Assembly (NCBI RefSeq): GCF_003075435.1
Contig: NZ_QCZJ01000008.1
Location: 62,001-126,000, forward strand
Direction: 5' to 3'
Origin: Terrimonas sp.
GTDB lineage: Bacteria > Bacteroidota > Bacteroidia > Chitinophagales > Chitinophagaceae
Length of the DNA: 64,000 nucleotides
This document shows, in pieces, positions 1-7,289 of this stretch. Position numbers and translations under genes: made by a program. Each line of letters begins with the position of its first letter. Position 1 is the stretch's first letter. The notes below the pieces were generated by a model, which was given only the letters and a program-made list of their open reading frames with translations, had not been told where the DNA came from and did no database searches.

Positions 1-256
1 TGGATCTTTTGGTATATTAATTCCTTATCACAGAACCGAAGCATATATCAGCATTGCCAGGGCAAAAGGTTTTTATCTCTCTGAAAAATTATTGGTTAAG
101 CAAACTCCCGCACATAATTATTTCAGGAGTATTCTGCATTTTACCAGGAAGAAAACTGATGCTGTTCAAACTCATGAGCTTACCATAAAAGATAATAATA
201 ACACATACACCGAAGCATTTACAACATTGCTGAAAGACTATTATCTCTATTTATAG
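1..256 (+). CDS. trmN6: trmN6-like tRNA1(Val) adenine-37 N6-methyltransferase, C-terminal fragment
   Basis: The reading frame is open from the left edge to a TAG at 254-256, and the start lies outside the window. The 84 visible residues include PYHRTEAYISIARAKGF, then PAHNYFRSILHFTRK and the tail YTEAFTTLLKDYYLYL. This resembles the end of the YfiC/TrmN6 family of SAM-dependent N6-adenine methyltransferases, which end in a T-I-x-D-x-Y-x-F-x-x-LLKDFYL-type stretch. The catalytic NPPY region would lie upstream of the window. The last codons overlap the stop of the convergent gene at 251-1450. The identification is by family memory from the C-terminus only. Confidence 0.75.
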   Translation, partial: GSFGILIPYHRTEAYISIARAKGFYLSEKLLVKQTPAHNYFRSILHFTRKKTDAVQTHELTIKDNNNTYTEAFTTLLKDYYLYL

Positions 257-1450
257 TCCTGCATATGTTTTAAGATAATTGTAGTGCATAGTAAGCCTGC
301 CTTTATCTGTTATAGTGGCTTTTTGTATAACCGGTGAGCTCTTGGTCAGCAGGTCTTCCAGTATATATTTTATCAGTTGCTCTCCAAAATATCTTGAGGC
401 GTCTCTCGGTAATTCGTTTGGCAGATTTCCGACAGCCATTACATCAATGGAATTGGGAAGATAAGGAGCTGTTTTTTGAAAAGTATCTCTATCAATGCCA
501 TATATAGGGTCTTCGATGGATTGATCACCCATATTAATAGGAATGGAACCACCGGCATCGTCTGTAATATCTGCAATGGTTTGGATAATAAAATCATCAT
601 GTTGTATCATTTCTTTTTCAAAAAGCCTCGGCACATCCTTATCCCAGAAAATGCCATTCAATAAAATATCTGTTTGCCTGGAGTAAGGTGAAAATATACT
701 TTCGAATAATCCAGGGTATTCGTGAAATTCAGTTCTGCTATATTTTCCCGTTTTCCTGTTTTTATAAAGATCGGCTCCCTTCAATTGTGTGTATACAGGA
801 TATGAAAAACGTTTGGTAAGATATTCGTCAGGCTCCACCTCATGTATACCTACGAGATTCATAATTTCCAGTATACCGTGCGCCACTCTTCCGGAGCCGG
901 TAACCGCTATTTTCACATTCGGTATTCTCAGTCCAAAATAAGTATGGATCAATTCTCTGAAGCTTCTTTGCTTATATACCCTTTCAAGGTTATACAATCC
1001 TGTTCGTTTACCATAAGCCATCAGGCCATTATGCGCACCTACCACGCCTGCAAAAAAGCCAAACCCTATTATACGTTGCCCATCATCATGCTCCAGGCAT
1101 TCATAGTCGATGAGCGTAATATTGTTTTTGATGATAGCCTGTAATAAGTTTTTGTTATGCGGCTGCTCTTTTTTTGTGTGAGAAAAAAAAAGGTAAGTTT
1201 TGCCGGCAATTAATTTATGCACCGGTACTTCCTTAATACCGAAAAGAAAATCGCATTCACTCATATCCTCTTTTACTTCAACGCCTGCAGCTATATATTC
1301 ATTATCTGTAAAGCAGCGGTGTGGTGAAGATTGTGCAATGATCTTTACCTGCTGGTTTTGCTTATGTATCCATTTGCATTGAGCAGGGGTTAAAGCTACC
1401 CTGTTATCTGCAGGAATTTTACCTTCACGTATAAGTCCGATCTTGACCAT
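251..1450 (-). CDS. NAD(P)-dependent alanine/saccharopine dehydrogenase-like oxidoreductase
   Basis: About 399 residues in the chosen frame. The N-terminus MVKIGLIREGKIPADNRVAL matches the AlaDH/PNT N-terminal domain of alanine dehydrogenases and of LYS1-type saccharopine dehydrogenases. A Rossmann motif, VTGSGRVAHGIL, follows near residue 185. The frame can be extended 32 codons upstream, but that extension is hydrophobic, not family-like and runs almost into the tRNA, so the ATG at 1450 is preferred. The product is probably cytosolic and handles amino-acid oxidation or reduction; the exact substrate cannot be read. It converges on the trmN6-like gene with overlapping stop codons and is ordinary chromosome left of the mobile element. 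Confidence 0.8.
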   Translation of the reverse strand: MVKIGLIREGKIPADNRVALTPAQCKWIHKQNQQVKIIAQSSPHRCFTDNEYIAAGVEVKEDMSECDFLFGIKEVPVHKLIAGKTYLFFSHTKKEQPHNKNLLQAIIKNNITLIDYECLEHDDGQRIIGFGFFAGVVGAHNGLMAYGKRTGLYNLERVYKQRSFRELIHTYFGLRIPNVKIAVTGSGRVAHGILEIMNLVGIHEVEPDEYLTKRFSYPVYTQLKGADLYKNRKTGKYSRTEFHEYPGLFESIFSPYSRQTDILLNGIFWDKDVPRLFEKEMIQHDDFIIQTIADITDDAGGSIPINMGDQSIEDPIYGIDRDTFQKTAPYLPNSIDVMAVGNLPNELPRDASRYFGEQLIKYILEDLLTKSSPVIQKATITDKGRLTMHYNYLKTYAGL

Positions 1451-1551
1451 ATTCACAAATGTAATGAAAGGCACTACCATAAATTGTTGAAATAGGAACA
1501 GAAAAATATTGCAGTTCACATGATAAACTGTAATATTGCACCCCATTTAAT

Positions 1552-1635
1552 GCCCAGATGGCGGAACTGGTAGACGCGTCAGACTCAAAATCTGGTATTC
1601 GCAAGGATGTGCAGGTTCGATTCCTGTTCTGGGCA
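1552..1635 (+). tRNA. tRNA-Leu (anticodon CAA)
   Basis: A complete cloverleaf can be drawn. The acceptor stem GCCCAGA pairs with TCTGGGC, followed by discriminator A. The anticodon stem TCAGA pairs with TCTGG around the loop CTCAAAA, giving anticodon CAA. A long variable arm typical of class II leucine tRNAs is present, and the T arm is GCAGG-TTCGATT-CCTGT. CCA is not encoded. An integrase gene begins about 365 bases downstream, so the 3' end of this tRNA is the probable integration target of the ICE. Confidence 0.97.
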
Positions 1636-1640
1636 CTGTA

Positions 1641-1679
1641 AAAGCTTTGTAAGTCATTGATTTACAAAGCTTTTTTGTT
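1641..1679 (+). terminator. Rho-independent terminator of tRNA-Leu
   Basis: A perfect 12-bp stem (1641-1652 with 1662-1673) has a 9-nt loop and is followed by a T-run to about 1677. It lies five bases after the tRNA. Confidence 0.85.
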
Positions 1680-1680
1680 T

Positions 1681-1999
1681 TATGCTTGTCAAATAATTGT
1701 CACTTTTTTACGCTTTCTACCGCTGTTTTTGACAATCAAATGACAAGCAGCATGACAAGCAGTTTTCTCACATTCTCAGCGCTACTTTTTCTGCGCTTTT
1801 TAGAATTACACTATTTAATAGAACACTGCGAATCGTTACCACCATAGTTTCGAATTGAACGAGAGTGTCATCTTCAACTCCATTTTACATTAGTCGATAA
1901 ACTTGATGGGCAAAAACTAAACATCTCAAAGTCGCTTCATTTTATTTTATTTGAAGATTATCAATGAGGTGTGATTTACTCAGATTTAAAATTGCGCGC
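1681..1999. other. Left ICE end (attL side) with integrase arm-site-like repeats
   Basis: This non-coding stretch between the tRNA terminator and the integrase holds two direct copies of ATGACAAGCAG at 1740-1750 and 1752-1762. An inverted copy, GCTTGTCA, lies at 1684-1691, with related TTGTCA/TGACAA half-copies near 1698 and 1730. Closely spaced repeats beside an integrase gene are what arm-type binding sites of lambda-like tyrosine recombinases look like; the assignment is inference. A small GC-containing stem (AGCGC...GCGCT) sits around 1788-1810. Confidence 0.5.
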
Positions 2000-3163
2000 A
2001 TGAACTTCATTCAAATACCAAACAGAAAAAAAGATAAAATATTTTACTACTACGATCTAGGTGGAAGAGGTAAAGGACAAAGACCTGCGACTGGCATATT
2101 TACCTATATAAAACCTAAAGACCAGATCCAAAAAAATCATAACAAGGAAGCACGTTTAATATTAGAGACCAAGAAAAGTCAATTTATTATTGAGTCTCAA
2201 GCGGTCGGTACCCCTTATATGCCACAACACAAATTCAGAGATAATTTCCTCGACTACTTTGCAGAATATGTGAAGCTTAACAGGAAGAATGACAATAGAC
2301 ACCTGTCCTGCTGCTTTACAAAATTTAAATGCTTTGTAGGTAAAAGTTTTATTTCTCCTATTGAAATAACTGAAAATTTTTGTAAGCGGTTCAGACAATA
2401 CCTTTTGGATCAATTAACTGGAGAAACTCCGCAAAACTATTTTGCCCGGTTCAAATGGGCTATTGAAGCAGCTACAAGAGATAAATACTTTCTCGTAAAT
2501 CCAACAAATAAGGTAAGTGCTATAGCCAATCCATCAATTGCATTAAAAGATAATTTAGAAGCAGATGAATATATCAGTTTGCTTGGAACGCCCTGTTGTA
2601 ACGAAGATGTAAAAGCAGCTTTTACTTTTTCACTTTACACTGCATTAAGGTGGGTAGATGTAAAACATTTAAAATGGTCTGACATTAAAGAGGGTGTGCT
2701 TGTTACCCGTATTATCCAACGTAAAACGGGAAAGCCGCTCGTGCTAACGCTACATACTATTGCACTCCGTATTATTGAGCAACAGAGAAAAAAACAAGCA
2801 GTAATGCCTCAGGGAAATGATCTTATATTTCATCTACCTACGGCTAACGGTGCAAATAAAATTTTAGGCGAATGGATAAAGAAAGCAGAAATTAATAAAA
2901 AAATCACTTGGTCTTGTGCCAGGTTGAGTTTTTCAATTTTGTTACAGGATGAAAGAGTAGATGAGGCTACCGTAGCAAATCTATTAGGACATACAACAAC
3001 GACTCAAGTCCGTAAAACTTACAAGCGACATCGTCTAAAGCCTCAAACGGAAGCAATAAATGTTCTTCCAACACTAGTTGATGTTCCTTTAGCTCAACCT
3101 CAATATAAACAAACACAAAAGATGAAGTATGTTTATAACTATTCTTTAAAGCAAGCTAAATAA
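2000..3163 (+). CDS. int: Tyrosine recombinase / ICE integrase
   Basis: About 387 residues. An N-terminal arm-binding region contains YIKPKDQIQKNHNKEARL, a core-binding SAM-like domain follows (DYFAEYVKLNRKN...FCKRFRQYLL), and then a catalytic domain. The box I Arg lies in SLYTALRWVDVKHLKW, the beta-strand Lys in RKTGKPLVL, the late His in LLGHTTTTQV, and the tyrosine nucleophile in RKTYKRHR. The usual HxxR of box II reads SCAR here, so Ser replaces His. The start at 2000 gives the family-like MNFIQIPNRKK; an upstream in-frame ATG at 1964 is possible. It lies next to tRNA-Leu and reads away from it, as expected for an element integrated there. It should catalyse integration and, with an excisionase, excision. 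Confidence 0.9.
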   Translation: MNFIQIPNRKKDKIFYYYDLGGRGKGQRPATGIFTYIKPKDQIQKNHNKEARLILETKKSQFIIESQAVGTPYMPQHKFRDNFLDYFAEYVKLNRKNDNRHLSCCFTKFKCFVGKSFISPIEITENFCKRFRQYLLDQLTGETPQNYFARFKWAIEAATRDKYFLVNPTNKVSAIANPSIALKDNLEADEYISLLGTPCCNEDVKAAFTFSLYTALRWVDVKHLKWSDIKEGVLVTRIIQRKTGKPLVLTLHTIALRIIEQQRKKQAVMPQGNDLIFHLPTANGANKILGEWIKKAEINKKITWSCARLSFSILLQDERVDEATVANLLGHTTTTQVRKTYKRHRLKPQTEAINVLPTLVDVPLAQPQYKQTQKMKYVYNYSLKQAK

Positions 3164-3197
3164 GAAATTGAGAGGGTACCCTCTCAATTTCTTATTT
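3158..3197. terminator. Perfect 40-bp palindrome between convergent genes
   Basis: Twenty-base arms meet at the centre of GGGTACCC (3177/3178) without mismatch or loop. The integrase stop codon (3161-3163) lies inside the left arm. The ends are A/T-rich, so the transcript forms a strong hairpin with a U-rich tail in either direction. It probably works as a bidirectional terminator between int and the leftward gene at 3230-3469. Confidence 0.75.
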
Positions 3198-3229
3198 TAT
3201 TTCTAATATGTAATATGTAACTACTACAG

Positions 3230-3469
3230 CTAGCTGCTAAGAACCATCTTCTTATTTCCCAATACCTTTGCATCTCCTTCCATCATTCTGTCCAACTCTT
3301 CTTTCTTATAGTAGCCATTGTTATTTTTATATACACAGTTCTCCTCACATTTTTTTGAAAATTGAGTTCTTCCCAAATTGCAATAGATTAATGCTTCCTC
3401 AGTTTTTAAAAAAGGTTTAAAGCAAATAGATATCGCCTTCATCACAATTAACTCCTCTTTTTTAATCAT
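3230..3469 (-). CDS. Small helix-turn-helix/excisionase-like protein
   Basis: 79 residues, or 70 if translation starts at the internal Met at 3442. The core FLKTEEALIYCNLGRTQFSK, then YKNNNGYYKKEELDRMM, has the layout of the winged HTH found in MerR-type and excisionase proteins: a helix-turn-helix, then a basic wing with aromatic residues, then a helix. A small basic DNA-binding protein beside the integrase suggests a recombination directionality factor or regulator of int. This is a weak fold-level judgement; no exact family is recognised. Confidence 0.55.
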   Translation of the reverse strand: MIKKEELIVMKAISICFKPFLKTEEALIYCNLGRTQFSKKCEENCVYKNNNGYYKKEELDRMMEGDAKVLGNKKMVLSS

Positions 3470-3490
3470 AACTCACTTTTTACTAGGTAA

Positions 3491-3763
3491 TTAAATTAGA
3501 AATACTACTTGGCTTCTTTGCCATCGGCTAATACCCCTCGTATATCTCACATAGCGGCACTCATGTAAGTCTCTTAGTAATTTAAAATACGTACGTGAAC
3601 TGCAAATTTTCGATAATTGTCTTAACTCCCTTCCATAAAATCTTGCAGTCAGGTTATCTTTACTCATCTGCACCATTGCCGCAAATAGAGCAATATGTAC
3701 AGCACCTATACGCGCATCGGATTGAATAAGATCGAAAAATCTATGTAACAAATTACTTTCCAA
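3491..3763 (-). CDS. Hypothetical protein of the ICE left end
   Basis: 90 residues: MESNLLHRFFDLIQSDAR..., then a region with helical pattern and an RTYFKLLRDLHECRYVRYT segment. That segment resembles the recognition helix and wing of winged-helix proteins. It reads leftwards just upstream of the 3230-3469 gene, separated by 21 bases, so the two are probably cotranscribed. The function is not recognised. Its position next to integration genes suggests a regulatory or replication/excision role. Confidence 0.5.
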   Translation of the reverse strand: MESNLLHRFFDLIQSDARIGAVHIALFAAMVQMSKDNLTARFYGRELRQLSKICSSRTYFKLLRDLHECRYVRYTRGISRWQRSQVVFLI

Positions 3764-4365
3764 AACTTGAGGTGAAAATAAATGTTCGTATTATATGTAT
3801 TCGCATAATTGCGCACCGTTTCTTCGTTTGGCTTGTGGTGTCTTTTAAACAATCATTTAATGCATAGAGTTAAAGTTCTAGCTCTTTATAAAAAATATAT
3901 ATTTTCAATTTCAACTGAAAATGGTGTTGGCAGGCGATTCATCCTTGATATATACACAAACTAGATCAAATTTCATCTTTCAGTTTTAGCATTTTTGGGA
4001 AACCAATTTGTTTAATTATAGTATCTCTATTGCGCCCTGTCTATTGGTACTTTCTTCAATCAACCGCTCTTATATCAAAGTAATAAATCATTATATATCT
4101 GTCTTTCGCTTGTACGAAAACGGGCCAAAGCGAAAGCGAAGTTAGCGGTCTATGCACTAACCAAAAGGTTCGTCATAAACACATTGCCTTCCCAAATCTC
4201 CCTTCTTTTAAGCCGCGTTCCTTTTGGTGTCTCTCCTTTCTCACATCCGCTTTCTCAGTGCTTTCTTTTTTTCCGTTTTTCTTTTACAAGCCAATTTTTT
4301 CACACACGAACACAAAAACAAACAATCATGGAAAGAAAACAAAAAATAAAACTGATGCGGCTTTC
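3764..4365. promoter_or_regulatory. Non-coding region upstream of the early ICE block
   Basis: About 600 bases without a convincing gene. The left part is AT-rich and should hold the promoter of the leftward pair at 3230-3763. From about 4183 to 4305 the plus strand is strikingly pyrimidine-rich, with repeated CTTTCT/TTCTTTT runs, followed by A-rich sequence up to 4350. Short open frames here have low-complexity products and are not called. A 13-codon frame starting at 4329 ends in a TGA that overlaps the ATG at 4366 (ATGA), so it could be a leader peptide. Confidence 0.45.
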
Positions 4366-4531
4366 ATGAGAGATACAAAGGAAACGAAATGCTACCCGTT
4401 CAAAGTCCCTGCTATATGCATGGGCAATTTATCTCAATGAAGATATCACCGTTTTTCACCTGACCCGAAAGCACAGCCACCAGCATTATAAAAATAATGT
4501 GCAACCCGGTTCACTCACTTTATTCAATTAA
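4366..4531 (+). pseudogene. Small ICE gene with an apparent frameshift upstream of ssb
   Basis: The frame starting at ATG 4366 reads MRDTKETKCYP and stops at 4440. The neighbouring frame from about 4400 to TAA 4529-4531 reads RSKSLLYAWAIYLNEDI, TVFHLTRKHSHQHYKN, NVQPGSLTLFN, which looks like real protein but has no start codon and is closed by a TGA at 4367-4369. Joining the two frames by a one-base shift near 4399-4403 would give one protein of about 55 residues. It could be a frameshifted gene, programmed frameshifting or a sequencing error. The family is unknown. Confidence 0.45.
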
Positions 4532-4563
4532 TAATCAATCATTCATATTTAAAATTTACAGTT

Positions 4564-4938
4564 ATGGAAATCATCGGAAGAGTAACAGCAGACGCAAAAG
4601 CAAACACACTTAAAGACGGTCGCACCGTGGTAAATTTTACAGTAGCCATTAACGACAGTTACAAAGCCAAAGGAGTTGAAACACCTGTTAAGGTAACGCA
4701 GTTTGTAAACTGTGGTTACTGGATTAATCCCGGTATTGTGCCACACCTCACCAAAGGAACATTGGTAGAGCTATATGGCCGCATAGGGGTAAATGCATGG
4801 ACAAACACCGAAGGAGAAGCCAAAGCCGGATTAACCTTTCATGTAAACAGTATCAAACTACATGGCGGGAAATATTCAAACCCAACTCCCAAAGAAGCAG
4901 CACAACCCGAAGCAACAAAAGAAGATTTACCCTTTTAA
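4564..4938 (+). CDS. ssb: Single-stranded DNA-binding protein
   Basis: 124 residues. One OB-fold runs from MEIIGRVTADAKANTLKDGR and VVNFTVAINDSY to LVELYGRIGVNAW and a final beta strand FHVNSIKLHG. The flexible tail ends in EDLPF, the acidic-phenylalanine tip that recruits partner proteins in bacterial SSBs. It is shorter than chromosomal SSBs, as is usual for plasmid and ICE versions. It starts a rightward block with J-domain, DUF6908 and RadC genes and probably protects transferred single-stranded DNA early after entry. Confidence 0.93.
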   Translation: MEIIGRVTADAKANTLKDGRTVVNFTVAINDSYKAKGVETPVKVTQFVNCGYWINPGIVPHLTKGTLVELYGRIGVNAWTNTEGEAKAGLTFHVNSIKLHGGKYSNPTPKEAAQPEATKEDLPF

Positions 4939-4986
4939 ACTAATTTCCTTTACCGCTCCGGGAGCATAAACAAAGGAGCGGTTACT

Positions 4987-5466
4987 ATGCAATATTTTAA
5001 AAACTGTACAACCATCATAGAAGTAAAAAGCCTGTACAAAAAATTGGCGATGGAACACCATCCCGACCGGGGCGGAGATACGGCTACCATGCAGGTGATT
5101 AATACAGAATATGCTTTTGCATGTGCACGACTGGCAAAGGGTGCCGGGTTATCGGATGAAGAAGCCGATACAGAAATAAAGCTTTCCGAAGAATACCGGC
5201 AGGTAATTGAAAAGATTATCAACCTACCCGGTATTGTCATTGAGGTAGTCGGTAACTGGATATGGGTTACAGGCAATACCCGCCCCGTTAAGGATACATT
5301 GAAAGCAGCCGGATTGTTTTATGCTTCCAAAAAGATAGCCTGGTATTACCGAAATGAAGCCTTTAAAACAAGTGGCAATAATGCACCACTGGAAGAAATC
5401 CGTAAACGCTACGGCTCTGAAACCATCCGCACCGGATTTAAAAACAAATCAATTGAACAGCATTAA
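4987..5466 (+). CDS. J-domain (DnaJ-like) protein
   Basis: 159 residues. The N-terminal J domain contains VKSLYKKLAMEHHPDRGGDT, with the HPD motif that stimulates DnaK ATPase, then a helix MQVINTEYAFACARLAKG. There is no G/F region or zinc-binding domain. The C-terminal half (IVIEVVGNWIWVTGNTRP, AGLFYASKKIAWYYR) recurs in ICE-borne J-domain proteins but has no function known to me. It is encoded 48 bases after ssb on the same strand. It may recruit host DnaK to a DNA-processing or transfer complex; the partner is not evident. Confidence 0.85.
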   Translation: MQYFKNCTTIIEVKSLYKKLAMEHHPDRGGDTATMQVINTEYAFACARLAKGAGLSDEEADTEIKLSEEYRQVIEKIINLPGIVIEVVGNWIWVTGNTRPVKDTLKAAGLFYASKKIAWYYRNEAFKTSGNNAPLEEIRKRYGSETIRTGFKNKSIEQH

Positions 5467-5476
5467 AACAACGATT

Positions 5477-5911
5477 ATGCAAAAACTAAATCAATACAGC
5501 ACAAAAATATTTTGTCGTTTGTTGCACAAACTGAACGGACAGCAACACATGAAATTACAGGCCTCCGAATTTATGCCGCTTACTATGGAAAGATTAGACG
5601 AGGATATACAAACACCCTACGGTAAAGGCACGTTATACAGTCTATGCCATTACTATGAGCAAAACGGAGATTTAATGAGAGACCCTGAAATGTGTTTTTT
5701 GGTAGTAGATAACCGGAAAGAAGAAACAGATTTTGATTTTATTGGTATTTATGCGCAAATGTACCAACAGGATAATTTGGGCTTATATGAAGAAAGTATT
5801 CGTATTGATAGCGGCAAACTTACCAGCTATATTAAAGTTTGGCAAAGTGGACATTGCCAATTTGCCAATCAATGGTTAAAGAATATCAGTCAACAGGGAT
5901 TTTTAAAATAG
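5477..5911 (+). CDS. DUF6908-type hypothetical protein
   Basis: 144 residues from the ATG at 5477, ten bases after the J-domain gene. The frame can be extended upstream into that gene, but the extension is only its shadow. Recognisable features are TPYGKGTLYSLCHYYEQNGD and DPEMCFLVVDNRKEETDFDFIGIYAQMYQQD, which I associate with the DUF6908 family of ICE accessory proteins in Bacteroidota. The second part is acidic. No catalytic motif is visible, and it is probably cytosolic. It shares the early block with ssb, the J-domain gene and radC. Confidence 0.7.
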   Translation: MQKLNQYSTKIFCRLLHKLNGQQHMKLQASEFMPLTMERLDEDIQTPYGKGTLYSLCHYYEQNGDLMRDPEMCFLVVDNRKEETDFDFIGIYAQMYQQDNLGLYEESIRIDSGKLTSYIKVWQSGHCQFANQWLKNISQQGFLK

Positions 5912-6255
5912 CCTTATAGACGTTACACGAGCCGGACAATAACAACGCATTGTTCCGGTTTTCGTGCACCCGGCGCACTTTTCTTTTTACAAACGCCACA
6001 AAAAGAAAAGTGAACAAAAGAAAAACGCTGAAGCCGGAAGGTAACCGGAGGTTGGCATTTATATTTTTTAAAAGTTATTGCATCTATTATTCCAAAAGAT
6101 CGGTTGATGGCTGGCTGTACCGGACAAGGAATTTCCGGCATAAACACAGAACCTTTCCACAAGCCCAACATGTATTCCGTTCCTCGCTTGTCCCGGTAGC
6201 TGCCACAACCGGGTGGTACTTCCATAATTTTTTTAAACTTTTAAATCTTGAAATT
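5912..6255 (+). promoter_or_regulatory. Structured leader upstream of the RadC-like gene
   Basis: 344 bases without a separate gene. A hairpin with a one-base bulge is formed by CCGGACAAT and ATTGTTCCGG at about 5932-5959. A perfect 12-bp inverted repeat follows (5977-5988 with 6000-6011, 11-nt loop). The RadC frame stays open through much of this region, but the upstream residues are not family-like. The region probably carries termination/promoter signals between the DUF6908 and radC genes. Confidence 0.45.
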
Positions 6256-6723
6256 ATGGAACAGACTAACACACCTGCCTGGACAGTAGCATCTGAAGTG
6301 GAACTAATCTACAAATCAAAAGTAAAAGCATCCGAACGTCCCGCTATCAGATCTTCCAGAGACTGCTATCAGCTTTTTATCAATCAATGGGACGATAATA
6401 AGCTGGACTTTGTAGAACAATTTAAAGTCGCATTACTCAACAGAGCAAACCAAGTGCTGGGAATCTATGAAGTGTCCACAGGCGGAGTAAGTGGAACGAT
6501 TGCAGACCCCAAGTTGATTTTCGTTGCAGCTTTAAAAGCAAACGCTTGCGGAATTTTACTCTGTCACTGCCATCCGTCAGGAAACCTTGCTCCCAGCAAG
6601 GCAGATATTAGACTTACTGAAAAAATAGTTGCGGCAGGAAGGTTCTTGGATATAAACATCCTCGATCATATTATACTGTCGAGAGAAGGGTATCTGTCAT
6701 TTGCAGATGAGGGGTTGTTGTAA
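6256..6723 (+). CDS. radC: RadC-like JAB/MPN domain protein
   Basis: 155 residues from the ATG at 6256. The JAMM metalloprotease motif is intact: a Glu in VLGIYEVSTGG and HCHPSGNLAPSKAD, where the two His and the Asp would bind zinc. Chromosomal RadC has an N-terminal HhH domain; this protein is the short mobile-element form with only the JAB domain and a short N-terminal segment. The family is common in ICEs and phages, and its substrate is unsettled. It closes the early rightward block and is followed by a hairpin at 6751-6777. Confidence 0.9.
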   Translation: MEQTNTPAWTVASEVELIYKSKVKASERPAIRSSRDCYQLFINQWDDNKLDFVEQFKVALLNRANQVLGIYEVSTGGVSGTIADPKLIFVAALKANACGILLCHCHPSGNLAPSKADIRLTEKIVAAGRFLDINILDHIILSREGYLSFADEGLL

Positions 6724-6750
6724 CCCTTTTTTATGCAATTGATTATTAGA

Positions 6751-6777
6751 TACCTGATGGCAATATGCCATCAGGTA
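6751..6777. terminator. 12-bp perfect inverted repeat after radC
   Basis: TACCTGATGGCA pairs with TGCCATCAGGTA around a 3-nt loop. On the plus strand it is followed by AAAATC, not a T-run, so it is either a weak terminator or a protein-binding palindrome. Confidence 0.5.
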
Positions 6778-7289
6778 AAATCAAGATCAGCTTATAGAAA
6801 TAATTCCAATTGAACAATTGAATACTAATGAAAAATATAGAATTGATCCAAGTATTTGGAAAACATTGAAATGAAACATCAACTTACAATGGTATAGATT
6901 TGAAAGTAAAAAGGAATTTAATTGTACTCGAAATTTTGATCGTTAGATTTCCCTAATTTGTTATGTTATGACTGTTAAATTAGCTTTTGACGTACTTATC
7001 TTTTTTTTGAGACAGTCTATTCAGCCAAAACATTTGTGTGGTATCTTTAATTCTGAAAAGGCTTCCGTATCAAATAATGGTGCTACAATCCCTATATTTT
7101 CTTTGTATTAAAGCAAATTTTCGCTCTGCTCCAAACCCCAGTAGATGAATGGCTCCATTCTTTTAAACTCATTTCCGTAACACTGTACCTGGTCATTTCT
7201 TTACCGTCATTATATTATTAGTTCAAAACAAAGCTTGGTGTTAAAATAGGTGTATTCATAAGTATTTGCCATATCAAGCTACCTTGTGT
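6778..7289. other. Gene-free stretch beyond traN
   Basis: About 510 AT-rich bases. Neither strand has a frame with recognisable protein features. In CTnDOT-type elements traO, traP and traQ would be expected here in the leftward direction, but only short interrupted frames are seen. It may be a deletion scar. Confidence 0.4.

Noticed and set aside
5950-6255. RadC-like protein with a 102-residue N-terminal extension
   Set aside because: The extension is basic, unlike RadC, and runs over hairpins. The ATG at 6256 gives the usual short JAB protein.
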